In this document: one piece after another, positions 42,630 to 52,483 of the stretch | Position numbering within the stretch: position 1 is the stretch's first letter | How the letters are laid out: every line of letters starts with the position of its first letter | Source: Anodontia alba | Lineage: Eukaryota; Mollusca; Bivalvia; Lucinida; Lucinidae | DNA: 64,000 nt | Assembly: GCA_964016985.1 (NCBI GenBank) | Contig: OZ024828.1 | Span: 4,675,701 to 4,739,700, forward strand | Direction: 5' to 3' | Position numbers and translations under genes: made by a program | Notes under the pieces: model-generated | What the model was told of the DNA's origin: nothing | Database searches by the model: none | The model's input: the letters and a program-made list of their open reading frames with translations, nothing else

Positions 42630-45162
42630 ACAATTATTCAGTTATAGTTTATTATAGTCTCATCATGGTTAACAGACATTAACATATGTACAGATAAACA
42701 AAATTGCTATTTAAAAGATTAACCATGCCATTTTATAAAGAATTATAAGAGACTATCACCGCATTTTCCAGACTATACGTGCTAAGAGCATGTGTACAAT
42801 AATTTACATCAATGCATAAAATATTAAGATTATCAGATTAAAATACATTAATCACCCCTCACTTGACCACACGATACACGCATCGCTAATTAGACGGCGT
42901 CGCCGAGGGCAGAGGACATGTGGCAGACCAATGTCTAGACAGCATACCCCTCGCCCTGGTTGAGACGCCCGCTGATACGCCTACCATGCGGTCAATCGAC
43001 TAGAATGATGTAGAACCTAAAAGAAAAGAATATTATTTCTTTATTCATTGAAGTCTCTAAAGTCTCATTTTGGTGTACAATATCACATTCTGTGCAAATA
43101 TATACATACATATAAATACACCAAACCGCTCTATACAGAATTATAAGAGACTATTGTAAAATGCACTATATATAAAACCGTATTCAACATAATACGAAAA
43201 AAAATTCAATGGAAATCACTATGACCTCCGGGACTAAAATATAAGACTAAAACCTGAAAAAGGACACTATACATCCATGTATATCAAGATCACGTTATTA
43301 AGCTTTGGCGAGGTCACAACTCGAATATGCAGCAGTTAACCATACCACACATAAGTGCACCATGGAACCTTAAGGGTTGATCCCGCTAGCCATGAGGATT
43401 ACTAGCTCACCGCGGATCTGGTACCGGAGCGTCGCCCATGTAGCTTCTCCGTGTGACCACCCTGACTCTCCAGGTGCCAGCAAAGTGGGCCCAGAGCAGA
43501 CGATGGAGCACGAAGGTGTGAGATGGACAACACACTGGACACTCGCAAGCACTTACTATACGGAGGCCATTAAAAGTACTCGTTTAAACGACTTAAAACG
43601 TATTCAATAAAATTATGGAATGATCAATAAGACAACTTATAATAAAAAAATAATGATACAATAAAGAGTTGCGCGTCTGAATGATTTTAAAACAGGGTTT
43701 GGCACATAAACGAATCAAACTAGAATGGCTAAACAGTAACTTCATTTTCTCAATATCATTTAAAGCGTTAAAATTACAGTTTGGCAACAACGTTTGCATT
43801 AGAAAATAAATTGTTTCTAAGATCACGATAAGTTTCACAGTGTAAAATTACATGCATTTCGTCTTCAACGGAGCTACAAAAAGGGCATATTCGTTGATTC
43901 ACATCGAGGTTTTCATACCGCCCTGTTTCGATTTTAATTGGCGCGACCCCGCAACGGAACTTTGCGAATGCTGAGCGATGCCTAACAGGAAGAAACAGCT
44001 TACAGTATTCTTCTACTTCATAACGAGACTTAAATAGTCTATAAGTTCTCAATTTGTTCCGACCATTACCAGAACGACCAGTGTCCCTGTGAATTTCAGA
44101 GTTCCAGTGTCGGACATGTATGTGCATTAAACCTTCTCTTAATTTTGTCAATAAAGCATGTACGGAGAATGGCACATTAATGTCAACAAAGCGGTCAAGA
44201 CCGAGTTGCCTATACATTTCTTTAATAACAAATGTTTGGTTTTTGCAGTTTCTATTTGCCATACGATCTGCCCAGATAAAAACTTGTTTATTAATACGGT
44301 TTACTGTCATACGACTCATTCTGCCCCAGTAATTACCAATACAATTCCACTGTTTAATGAACGCGGGGTCCCAGCCCATGTCACCTGAAACAGCTGCGGT
44401 GGGCGTGTATTTCCCTACCCCAAGGAAGAATCTCATCGCCCTATTTTGTACCGCATTAATACACGAAAAGGACTTCGAACCCCAAATGGCTGCGCCATAA
44501 CTAATCACTGGCCATACTAATGTGTCGTATAATTTACTAAAAACATCGTAAGACATGCCACCAATACATTTATATTTAGCGATCAAAAGGCCGAGAGCAC
44601 GACTGGAACTCTGAGAAACACAATTTGCGGTAACATTATAATCCAAATATTCATTAAGCGTGATTCCCAGGTATGTATACCTGTCCATAATGGTAATATT
44701 ATAGACACCACATGTAAAATTAAAATCGACCCTAGAAACTGAGTTTGGTCGGAAATGAACGACATTGCTCTTTGCGTCATTAACAGACATTTTGTTTGTG
44801 GCGCACCACTCATTTAATAGATCCAACATACATTGAAGATCATGGGCAGTTTCCGCAATAAGGACAACGTCATCAGCATACATCAAGATACTGACGAGTT
44901 GATCATTTACTGGAACATCCTTGCCCAGTGCCTTTACCTTCAAAGCTAGGTCATTTATAAATAACTTAAAAAAAAAAACACACAAAAAAACAGGAGATAA
45001 GTTACAGCCCTGTCTCAAGCCGCACGAGACATCAAACCAGTCCGTTGTTAGATTATTAACTCTGACACAGCAAGAGACAGACGTATACAATGACTTAATA
45101 GCCCCCAGCACAAAGTTACTACTGAGTACCACTTCCCCGCACTTTTTGATGGGTTTGCTCTA
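42630..45162 (-). mobile_element. 5'-truncated LINE retrotransposon
   Basis: Carries the reverse transcriptase frame at 43774-45159, then a long 3' region of about 1.1 kb. Within that region AGAATTATAAGAGACTAT occurs at both 42740 and 43138, suggesting a partial duplication. The 5' end, endonuclease and early RT motifs are absent, so truncation occurred during reverse transcription. Right boundary about 45162; left boundary uncertain. Confidence 0.75.
43774..45159 (-). CDS. LINE reverse transcriptase, C-terminal part
   Basis: Open from just inside a TAG at 45160 to the stop near 43774, about 452 residues counted from a GTG at 45132. No authentic start is present. Seen: GLRQGCNLSP (residues 38-47), the catalytic YADDVVLIA (85-93), a TYLGI thumb-like block, and a C-terminal zinc knuckle CPFC...H...C (C416, C419, H428, C432) in RICPFCSSVEDEMHVILHC. 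These are the palm, thumb and tail of a non-LTR reverse transcriptase. Between LSP and LFINDLA the frame reads VFLCVFFFK, a T-run expansion where related enzymes have one or two residues. The frame is otherwise unbroken, suggesting a fairly recent copy. Confidence 0.9.
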   Translation of the reverse strand, partial: SKPIKKCGEVVLSSNFVLGAIKSLYTSVSCCVRVNNLTTDWFDVSCGLRQGCNLSPVFLCVFFFKLFINDLALKVKALGKDVPVNDQLVSILMYADDVVLIAETAHDLQCMLDLLNEWCATNKMSVNDAKSNVVHFRPNSVSRVDFNFTCGVYNITIMDRYTYLGITLNEYLDYNVTANCVSQSSSRALGLLIAKYKCIGGMSYDVFSKLYDTLVWPVISYGAAIWGSKSFSCINAVQNRAMRFFLGVGKYTPTAAVSGDMGWDPAFIKQWNCIGNYWGRMSRMTVNRINKQVFIWADRMANRNCKNQTFVIKEMYRQLGLDRFVDINVPFSVHALLTKLREGLMHIHVRHWNSEIHRDTGRSGNGRNKLRTYRLFKSRYEVEEYCKLFLPVRHRSAFAKFRCGVAPIKIETGRYENLDVNQRICPFCSSVEDEMHVILHCETYRDLRNNLFSNANVVAKL

Positions 45163-45164
45163 AA

Positions 45165-45408
45165 ATTAAAAGTTTTGTCTTGAATTTGTTAAATTGTTAG
45201 TCTTAATTAGGTTTAAAATATTAATTGTATTTAATCTCATCGGTTTAGTATACAACTGGCTATTGAATTTTTTTTTTTCAATTAACGTGTCTATATAAAT
45301 TACGTAAAACTTGAAGATTTAAGGCAGGTTTGAGAAATCTTTCAGTGGGTTTAACTCGGTAAAGTGTTTATGAACTGTTCACATTCTTGAAAAAAAAAAA
45401 AAAAAAAA
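45165..45408. other. Unassigned sequence, poly-A at end
   Basis: AT-rich; a 19 A run at 45391-45409 precedes a family T copy. Confidence 0.4.
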
Positions 45409-45411
45409 GAC

Positions 45412-45530
45412 TTAACCCTTTCAGACCAAAACAGATACCTCCGTAAACAGTGTAGATACAGAGAAGATGGCTCGTTACCGTCTCATCAGGATCTACACTG
45501 TTTGTCATTCTGTGTTTTGATTTTAGACAG
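45412..45530. mobile_element. Family T element, right end missing
   Basis: TTAACCCTTTCAGACCAAAA at the left. Central arms GTAAACAGTGTAGATACAG and AGGATCTACACTGTTTGTC surround GATGGCTCGTTACCGTCTCATC. No right TTAA found. Confidence 0.65.
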
Positions 45531-45726
45531 AATCCCCTATTTGCATCAGTGAACATGTCCAATTTCACGGATGGGAGAGTCCACTTCAGAAAATAAGGGA
45601 TGAAAGAGTAAAAAAAAAAAAAAAAAAATCAGAAGAGACAATAGCCAAAATGATTTTCTTCAGATAATTTAAAAAAAAAATGCTACTTTACTTAAGAAAC
45701 TGTAGGTTTGTCATAAATTGTAAAAC

Positions 45727-46082
45727 CTAAAAGAAGAAGAAAAAATTAGAAAAGAAAATGGATAAAATGGATAGAAGAAAACTACATAAAATCGTAAATC
45801 CTTGAAAGATAGTATGACAGAAAATGTTTCTTTTAACAAGGCTTGCTCTTAAAAAGCTCATTTGTCCTATGTACTTGGTTGCCTGGTTTTTGAACTTAGC
45901 ACCCATCAGTTCAATCGTTTCGAAAGTACTAGTCGTGACAAAAGCATTTTGTTTCAAAATGATAAGATAAATAAATACTTCTGTGTCAGTTTCACATATC
46001 CTAGCCTTGAAAACCTCTTTCATATAATCCAAACAGTGACGCAGGAATTTTTGCAAATCCAAACAGAAACATCTATCGAGAG
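45727..46082 (-). other. Candidate exon or old ORF, not recognised
   Basis: A minus-strand frame beginning after a pyrimidine-rich TTTTTCTCTCGATAG reads DLQKFLRHCLDYMKEVFKAR, then about 80 more residues of mixed composition (ICETDTEVFIYLIILKQNAF, ETIELMGAKFKNQATKYIGQ) before degenerating into Phe-rich sequence. Amino-acid balance is more protein-like than in neighbouring frames, but I recognise no family and see no donor site. The opposite strand (45862-46218) is also open. Confidence 0.25.
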
Positions 46083-46326
46083 AAAAATTTGCCGTCGCAA
46101 CAAAGCATATACTGCAAATCTTTTAGGTACTGCTCATTATTTTGCCGGGGAGTTGTTTTCCTTTTCCGACTTTGCCTTTATCACATCCATGCTTTTTATT
46201 TTGCAAGCAAGACTCTGATAAGTCATTTGAGCTTTGAATGTTAAAAATTAGCTGACCCACATAAATGTACAATTTAGCCTCCCTCTCCCCCCCCCCCGCC
46301 CCCTTTACAAACGTTTGAGTGAATGA

Positions 46327-46541
46327 TTAACCCTTAAAATGCCAAGAAAACCTGCACCTGAAAATGCAAACTTTTCAAACCTATTTTTGCATACAGGCAA
46401 ACAGTGTGGACCCTGATCAGACTGCTCCTAGAGGAGCAGTGTGATCTGGATCCACACTGTTTGCAAAAATGACCTTTAAAATCACAAGCAGATGACAAAG
46501 CAGACGACAAAAATTGTTGTGATTGGTGGTTTAAAGGTTAA
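46327..46541. mobile_element. Family T element, 215 bp
   Basis: TTAACCCTTAAAATGCC to GGTGGTTTAAAGGTTAA. Central palindrome GGCAAACAGTGTGGACCCTG ... GGATCCACACTGTTTGC around GCTCCTAGAGGAGC. Confidence 0.8.
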
Positions 46542-46571
46542 GACATCTCAAAATATTTTTTAGCTAGGGTC

Positions 46572-46785
46572 TTAACCCTTGTCTTGCTAAACCCGGATAT
46601 ACCCTGCCTTTGCAAACAGTGAATATCCAGATCAGTTGGCTTCTTCAGAAGCCAACTGATCTGGATCTGCACTGTTTGCCATTAAGTATCTGAATTTATA
46701 GCAACAATCTGGATCAAGTAATTTGATTGGCTGAAAATTAGAAGTGGGTTTGACATCTTAATTTATTCAGCAGGACAAGGGTTAA
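46572..46785. mobile_element. Family T element, 214 bp
   Basis: TTAACCCTTGTCTTGCTAAA to TTCAGCAGGACAAGGGTTAA, TTAA both sides. Palindrome AGATCAGTTGGCTTCTTCAG with its complement. Same length and sequence type as 50527-50740. Confidence 0.88.
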
Positions 46786-47262
46786 TATTTGGTACACTGG
46801 TTAGATTTGATGTGGAAATAACCTCATTACTATTTGGCTAAAAATTCATATTTCCAGCTTAAGCATTTTTGAACTATTTGATGTAGCAGCTAAGTTTCAA
46901 GATACTTTTAAGGATACTGTTAATTCTATTCATAATAAGAGGCTCTCCCTTTATTACGAATAGAGTAAAAATCTAAAAGGTTACCTTTGGAAACAAAGAA
47001 CGCAAAAAGAAAGAAAACCAGAGACTTGGTTATATGAAGTCTCTTCATAAACAGCCTCGTCTGTATTCGCCCCCACCCTCATCCCGCCTCCCCTAGCACC
47101 ATCTTAAGCGGTATTCGATTTTTAAAGTAACCAGAATGAGCTCAAAGATCCCAAAGGAAATAAAAATATAATCTGCACTATGGTGGTTTTACGGCAGCCA
47201 CACGGCGCTTAACACCAGCTGCAGTGAAGTAGAATAAAAGATCCGAAAGGTTGCCTTTGGAA

Positions 47263-47267
<5 letters not shown>

Positions 47268-47344
<77 letters not shown>
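47268..47344. repeat. (CA)n microsatellite
   Basis: About 77 bases of CA inside a satellite unit, at the place where other units read AACACACAAAAG; expansion of a short native CACACA is likely. Confidence 0.98.
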
Positions 47345-47345
<1 letters not shown>

Positions 47346-47581
47346 GAAAATCGGAGACTCGATGAAGAAGGGGGAGGTGTCTGGCGATCGCCACAGGGCA
47401 TCTACCACCAGCTGCAGTGAAGCCAAATAAAAATCTAAAAGGTTGCTTTTGGAAACAAAGAACACACGAAAGGAAGAAATAAAAGACTCGTTTAATTAAG
47501 TATCTCCATAAACATCACTGCAGTTTGAAATGCTGCGTATGCATCCTAGCACCGACTTGGGCAGTATTCGATTTTCAACGT

Positions 47582-47785
47582 CCTTACGAAAACATGCCTA
47601 TATAATTTTGACCCCCTTAAACCCCACTTTTATATAGTACAACTAGGGTTTACAGGGGTATACATTACTTTTCTTATTTCTGCTCAAAACATAGATTGTG
47701 GGTACTCATTAGAACCGCCTCCGAAAATTTTCATTTTTTGGTGGTAATATTTTTAGTGTATTTGAATAGGCATGTTTTCGTAATA
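47582..47785 (+). mobile_element. Family H element, deleted, in satellite
   Basis: CCTTACGAAAACATGCCTAT to AGGCATGTTTTCGTAATA. The right arm of the central palindrome is deleted (ACCGCCTCCGAAAATTTTC). Flanks TTTTCAACGT and AATCAGAATG correspond to the uninterrupted unit near 47115-47135, a second empty site without duplication. Confidence 0.92.
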
Positions 47786-48121
47786 AATCAGAATGGACTG
47801 AATGATCCCGAAGGAAATAAAATATAATCTGCACTATGATGAAGTACGGGGAGACGTTTGACGGCCGACATACGACACTTAACACCTGCTGCAGTGAAGT
47901 AAATTAAAATCTAAAGCGTTGCCTTTAGAAACAAAGAACACACAAAAGAGCAAAAATCGGAGACTCGGTTTTATTAAGTCTCTTCATATAAAGCAATGAG
48001 TCTGCAAGTCTGTATATGCTCCCTATGAAGTCACACTTTAGGCACTTATTGTCAGTAAAAGGTGTTTGATCATAAGCTTCTGTGATCGAGGCAAGCAGGT
48101 TGTTGCGGACATAGTGTTCCA

Positions 48122-48351
48122 TTAACTCTTTGCATGATGGGTAATTTGGCATGCTTTTTTGTCGTATGTGGATTTTGTTTTTAAATTAACTTTTTGTTTT
48201 CAAATTAATCTTTCAGGAATATACCAACAGAGTGTAAAACAGTTTCGATCCAGATCAGGCCCGACATTTTGTCGGACCTGATCTGGGTCCAAACTGTTTG
48301 CTAAGGTTATCAGCAGACGACAAAAGTCGCCACTGGCAGGGGAAGAGTTAA
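48122..48351. mobile_element. Family T-type element, 230 bp
   Basis: TTAACTCTTTGCATGATGGG to GGGGAAGAGTTAA. Central arms AACAGTTTCGATCCAGATCA and TGATCTGGGTCCAAACTGTT around GGCCCGACATTTTGTCGGAC. CAGCAGACGAC occurs near the right end, a family G-like motif inside a T element (also at 46500). Confidence 0.75.
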
Positions 48352-48599
48352 AATTTTACAAACACATTATCCTAGCTTCTTCTTGCCACAGGTGATATGT
48401 TTCGGACTACTTTTCACAGCCAATGAAATATGCTTCCGCAAAAATCTAGAGCGACATTCGTATTTAAATCAATCAATCAACCTGTATTGGTAAATATCAA
48501 CATATATAGCTTTTGGCAAAAAAAAACAACAACAACAACAACAACAACTAAAAAAAAAAAAAATTCAGCAAGCAAACATGTTAAATGTATATATGTTGT

Positions 48600-48675
48600 G
48601 ATATGTTGTATTTTATGATGGCCGCATGGTAGACTGGCATTTTAGCTAGATTTGTAACCCTCTTGAAATATTGTA

Positions 48676-48714
<39 letters not shown>

Positions 48715-48715
48715 A
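48600..48715 (+). mobile_element. LINE 3' tail
   Basis: GGCCGCATGGTAGACTGGCA, TTTGTAACCCTCTTGAAATA, TTGTATAAATAAATAAA... matches the end at 59078-59160. The AAAT array at 48678-48714 is the expanded terminal repeat of the element. No coding part seen. Confidence 0.75.
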
Positions 48716-48729
48716 CATTGAACAACAAC

Positions 48730-49183
48730 ATATAAGTATATCAACACTAAAGATATTAGAACAGAACAGAATAGAACAGCATAGAATCTTTTCCGTTCGA
48801 TTCTTTTCTATTGCATTCTATCACTTTATATAATGTATTTATCAAGCCAGCAGAGCCTCATTTCTATGACAATTTGTGTAATAAATAATTAAGAAAGTTT
48901 TAAAAGGCGAACGTTTGAAGATGTTCTTATGTTATTTATAAATTTCCAGCTGTTAAAATGGAAATGTCTTTCAGTTTAGGATCTAAGTACGATTCAAAAC
49001 TTATTTGTTACATTTATCAATAGTTTCTTGCAAACTTTTCATATTACATCATATTAACGAGAAGAATTGACTGGAATTGCATAATCGTACATGACTAGTG
49101 AAAACAGGAAGTGCAACAGCACGAGCTTAATATGGTTGTTTACCTCGGTCCTTCTAACTACCGAAAAAGGGACTATTTGTACC
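48730..49183. other. Unassigned sequence
   Basis: Only a short AGAACAGAACAGAATAGAAC low-complexity stretch at about 48758. Confidence 0.4.
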
Positions 49184-49456
49184 CGTCATGAAAGCATATA
49201 ATTTTGAACCCTTAAACCTCGCTTTTATATAGTAAAACTGAGTTTACAGGGGTATACATTATTTTTCTTATGTCTGCTCAAAAACATAGATTCTGGGTAC
49301 TCGTTAGAACCGCCACGTCGAGGCGGGTCTAATGAGTATCCACAATCTATGTTTTGAGCAGAAATATGAAAAATATCAGATTTTTTTCTGATTTTTTTTT
49401 CAGTTTTTTTCGAGGTGAAATTTTCTATATATTTGAATAGGTATGTATTCGTAATG
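49184..49456 (+). mobile_element. Family H element, decayed left end
   Basis: Left terminal repeat reduced to GTCATGAAAGCATATA; right end AGGTATGTATTCGTAATG. Central palindrome damaged (CGCCACGTCGAGGCGGGTC). Confidence 0.87.
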
Positions 49457-49482
49457 AGAAAACAGTTCGACATTGAAAAGGG

Positions 49483-49590
49483 ATGCAGTCAAAATAACTA
49501 GTTAAAGCTGCATTTCTTACAAGAAATGCAGCTTTAACAGTTCTTATAAGAAATGCAGCTTTGATTAGTTATTTTGACTGCATATTGAAG
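49483..49590. repeat. Long inverted repeat with inner direct repeat
   Basis: ATGCAGTCAAAATAACTAG at 49485 pairs with CTAATC-type ATAGTTATTTTGACTGCAT at about 49570. Inside, AAGAAATGCAGCTTT occurs twice on one arm and AAAGCTGCATTTCTT once on the other. Likely a MITE that gained one arm duplication. Confidence 0.65.
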
Positions 49591-49714
49591 GATACAGGTA
49601 AATAACAAAAACGTGTTCCCACCGAAAATGGATCCCACATGCAAAGACTGGGAGTTTCTAAACGTGTCCATCTGCATAACATGAAAGCCATTGTAAGCGT
49701 CATCTGAAATTTCG

Positions 49715-49806
49715 CGTATATGCAAAGACTCTGATCAGACTGTGAAGATGCGCAAACTGATCTGAGTCTTCGCCGAGCCGATATGTCTGAAGGGACGTCT
49801 TCTCAT
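49715..49806. repeat. Family U remnant
   Basis: AAAGACTCTGATCAGACTGT, GCGCAAACTGATCTGAGTCT and TCGCCGAGCC...ATATGTCTGAAGGGACG: one hairpin and the right terminus of the second U subfamily. Confidence 0.6.
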
Positions 49807-49984
49807 ATTGTTATTTGTTTATTTATTTATCCGTGACGCGGATCAGTTTAGCAGACAGTGCGTCTATGTTTTAATTGTATACTCCATACGGACGTTTTCC
49901 TATAAATAGAAATACCTAAAACACCAGGAAATGTCATCTAGTAATTTCATCAAGCACGCTGCCTCGTACGTACACACTTAAAAC

Positions 49985-50170
49985 ATCAATCACAGAAGCA
50001 GACGACAGTTAAGATTTTTTTTTTTCGAGAAAATAAGGTCTGACATTTTATGTGAATCGTTCGCCTAGCAGACGGTTTACGTGTGGGTCGTCTGCCTAGC
50101 ATCCGATTTACATGAAATGTAAGCCTTATAATTTCAAGAAAAACATATTTTAGCGTGTCGTTTTCTATTG
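49985..50170. mobile_element. Family G element, diverged
   Basis: GAAGCAGACGACAGTTAAGA, TAAGGTCTGACATTTTATGT on the left; TTTACATGAAATGTAAGCC and GTGTCGTTTTC on the right. Two TCGTCTGCCTAGCA-like motifs sit in the centre. Confidence 0.55.
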
Positions 50171-50174
50171 TTTT

Positions 50175-50525
50175 GAATGGCGCAAATTTAGAGTCAACTC
50201 AGTCGCACACATAGATCAGACTTCGCAGATTAAAAAGGTTGGACATCTATTAATAAAATTAACAGGCATTGTACAACAAATGTTTGCATGCGCAGATCCA
50301 TTTGTATATTCGCTGTTCACATTCGACGTAAATCTCTTTTTTCACTTGTGACATCCAGCTGCAAACGTTGCAGCCTGACATTTTAAATCTGTCATCAGCA
50401 TTGTGCAACTAAATGTTGTTTATGGTCGTAGACATACCAGTTTATAATATACACTCCGTTTCTCTTGTAAAAATCTTGTATTAATAATAAAGACGAGATG
50501 TTTATAGTGAAAACAATTTTGTTTC
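50175..50525. other. Unassigned sequence
   Basis: Nothing recognised. Confidence 0.4.
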
Positions 50526-50526
50526 T

Positions 50527-50740
50527 TTAACCCTAGTCCTGCTGAACCCGGATATACCCTATCTTTACAAACAGTGTAGATCCAGATCAGTTGGCTTCTG
50601 AAGAAGCCAACTGATCTGGATCTGCACTGTTTGCCATTAAGTATGTGAATTTGTATCAACAACATAGATCAAGTAATTTGATTGGCTGAAAATTGGAAGT
50701 GGGCGTGGCATCTTACTTTATTCAGCATGATAAGGGTTAA
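50527..50740. mobile_element. Family T element, 214 bp
   Basis: TTAACCCTAGTCCTGCTGAA to TTCAGCATGATAAGGGTTAA, TTAA both sides. Palindrome GATCCAGATCAGTTGGCTTC and complement around TGAAGAAG. Confidence 0.88.
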
Positions 50741-50799
50741 TTTACGTGTTATAGACTATTACAGCACATTTAAATGAGACCATTGCTGATTGTGAATAC

Positions 50800-51010
50800 T
50801 TAAAACGCCAGTCAGAAGAACAGTAGACGGCATTCTGAAAAAAAGTTGTTTTTTTTTGTTTGTTTTTTTATATTATTATTACTTTCCCAGAATATGAGGC
50901 TTTACATATTATGTAAATCGTCTGCTAAAACAAACAAACAGAAAAACAAAATAATAAAATAAAACAGATATATGCAGATAAATAAATAGACTGTCGTCTG
51001 CTACAATTTT
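50800..51010. mobile_element. Family G element, diverged
   Basis: AACGCCAGTCAGAAGAACAG, AGTAGACGGCATTCTGAAAA at left and ACTGTCGTCTGCTACAATTT at right; inner TTTCCCAGAATATGAGGCTT. Confidence 0.55.
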
Positions 51011-51046
51011 CATGGCTCTGTTATAGGGCTGATAAATTACTAAATA

Positions 51047-51143
51047 CCCAGCAAACACGCAACGTCGCAGGAACGTTGTTCCAACGTCGCTGCAATGTCA
51101 CGACGTTGCAGCGACGTTGTTGCGATGTTGCGTGTTTGCTGGG
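51047..51143. mobile_element. Family C palindrome, 97 bp (left of a pair)
   Basis: CCCAGCAAACACGCAACGTC to its complement; TA on both sides. The centre is TGTCACGACGTTGCAGCGAC. Same subtype as 8695-8802. Confidence 0.87.
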
Positions 51144-51149
51144 TATATA

Positions 51150-51257
51150 CCAAGCGGGCACACAACGTTAAAGCAACGTCAACTCAACGTTGACTCAACG
51201 TCGGGACGTTGACTCAAAGTTGAATCGTTGTTGTTTAAACGTTGAGTGCCCGCTGGG
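51150..51257. mobile_element. Family C palindrome, 108 bp (right of a pair)
   Basis: CCAAGCGGGCACACAACGTT to the complement ending GCCCGCTGGG; TA both sides. Only TATATA separates it from the preceding copy, yet their arms belong to different subtypes, so this is two insertions and not a duplication. Confidence 0.87.
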
Positions 51258-51259
51258 TA

Positions 51260-51615
51260 GATTTCAAATAAAGATTAAATCCGAAAAACAGCGTCCCAAG
51301 GTATTACTTATAGATAAAATCAATCAGTCAATCAATCGATCAATTTAAAGCTGATCGATGGTCAATTAATTTTAAAACAATCATTAAAATATTATTAAGC
51401 AAATAAGCGGCTGTTCCATTAAACGATCAGTTATTTACTTACAAAGATTCAAACTCAAATATGCAGATGTCCGTATCACTAGTTATCACATTCTCTAAGG
51501 TGCAAAAATGGTGGCTATAAAAAATACTAGTCTCCATTTAAACAAAATCAAACATGAAACACTTGAGGAAAAAGCGAAATCCGCACATACTTAACAATTG
51601 TAAAATGTCATCATC
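51260..51615. other. Unassigned sequence
   Basis: Short (ATCA)n-like tract near 51320-51345; otherwise nothing recognised. Confidence 0.4.
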
Positions 51616-51616
51616 A

Positions 51617-51906
51617 CATTAAGAAAAACATGCCTATTCAAATACACTGAAAATTTTACCCCCCCCCAAAAAAAAAAAAATGAAAATTTTCAGATAAAAA
51701 ATTCTGATATTTTTTTCAAATTTCTGTTCAAAACATAGATTGTGGATACTCGTTAGAACCGCCCGACGAGGCGGTTCTAACGAGTACTCACAATCTATGT
51801 TTTTGAGCAAAAGTAAGAAAAATAATGTGTACCCCTGTAAACCCAAGTTTTACCATATAAACGTGGGGTTTAGGGGGTCAAAATTATATAGGCATGTTTT
51901 CGTGAT
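51617..51906 (-). mobile_element. Family H element, reverse
   Basis: CATTAAGAAAAACATGCCTA to AGGCATGTTTTCGTGATG. A C-run/A-run (51659-51680) lengthens the small-palindrome side; centre ACCGCCCGACGAGGCGGT. Confidence 0.91.
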
Positions 51907-52078
51907 GAGTAGGTTATCATTAAGCAGCCAGGGTAGGTTGCTTGTCCTCTAGTACGCGACAAATCTATCTATCAAAACAGCTTGACCTCCTGAGAAAACA
52001 TCAGACGGAGTCGGTATCTAAGTTCAGATGGAGAAATCATAGAATAAAAACGACCTCGAGTGAACAGCTAAGAGAACC
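51907..52078 (+). repeat. Direct repeat, copy 1
   Basis: TGTCCTCTAGTACGCGACAA, TTGACCTCCTGAGAAAACAT, CAGACGGAGTCGGTATCTAA and GTGAACAGCTAAGAG repeat, diverged, at 52945-53103 about 1 kb away. Confidence 0.7.
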
Positions 52079-52358
52079 AATCACGAAAACTTGCCTATAT
52101 AATTTTGACCCCCTTGAACCCCACTTTAATATAATAAAACAGGGGTTTACAGGGTATACATTATTTTTCTTATTTCTGCTTAAAACATAGATTGTGGGTA
52201 CTCGTTAGAACCGCCTAAGCAAGGCGGTTCTAACGAGTACCCACAAAATCTATGTTTTGAGCTGAAATGTGAAAAAAATATCAGAATTTTTATCTGAAAA
52301 CTTTCAGTTTTTGGTGGTAAACTTTTCAATATATTTGAATAGGCATGTTTTCGTAATG
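52079..52358 (+). mobile_element. Family H element, forward
   Basis: AATCACGAAAACTTGCCTAT to AGGCATGTTTTCGTAATG, immediately after direct repeat copy 1; copy 2 has AAGAAGACATGCC at the same place. Confidence 0.91.
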
Positions 52359-52483
52359 TTTAGCAAAACAGGGGTATGCAGGTGTCTACATTACTGGGCG
52401 AAGTTTTGGAATTATATAGATTTTAAGTTTATAATTTCTGGTCTTTTTTGGTTATTGAGCCTATTCCGGAATTTTAGAATTTT

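Larger units (their letters stand above)
46970..48150 (-). repeat. 275 bp-type satellite, expanded
   Basis: GGTTGCCTTTGGAAACAAAG or a variant occurs near 46979, 47250, 47442 and 47918. CTGCAGTGAAGT occurs near 47219, 47410 and 47890. GGAGACTCGGTTTTATTAAG ends units. This is the inverted orientation of 4956-5440. One unit holds a CA microsatellite and another a family H copy. Confidence 0.8.

Noticed and set aside
45440..45500. Hammerhead-like CTGATGAGACGG on the minus strand of a T element
   Set aside because: CTGATGA is present but no stem II followed by GAAA; it is part of the T element palindrome. The same holds for the TCATCAGG near 7397.
47178..47465. Cys-Val repeat protein
   Set aside because: Translation of the CA microsatellite inside a satellite unit.
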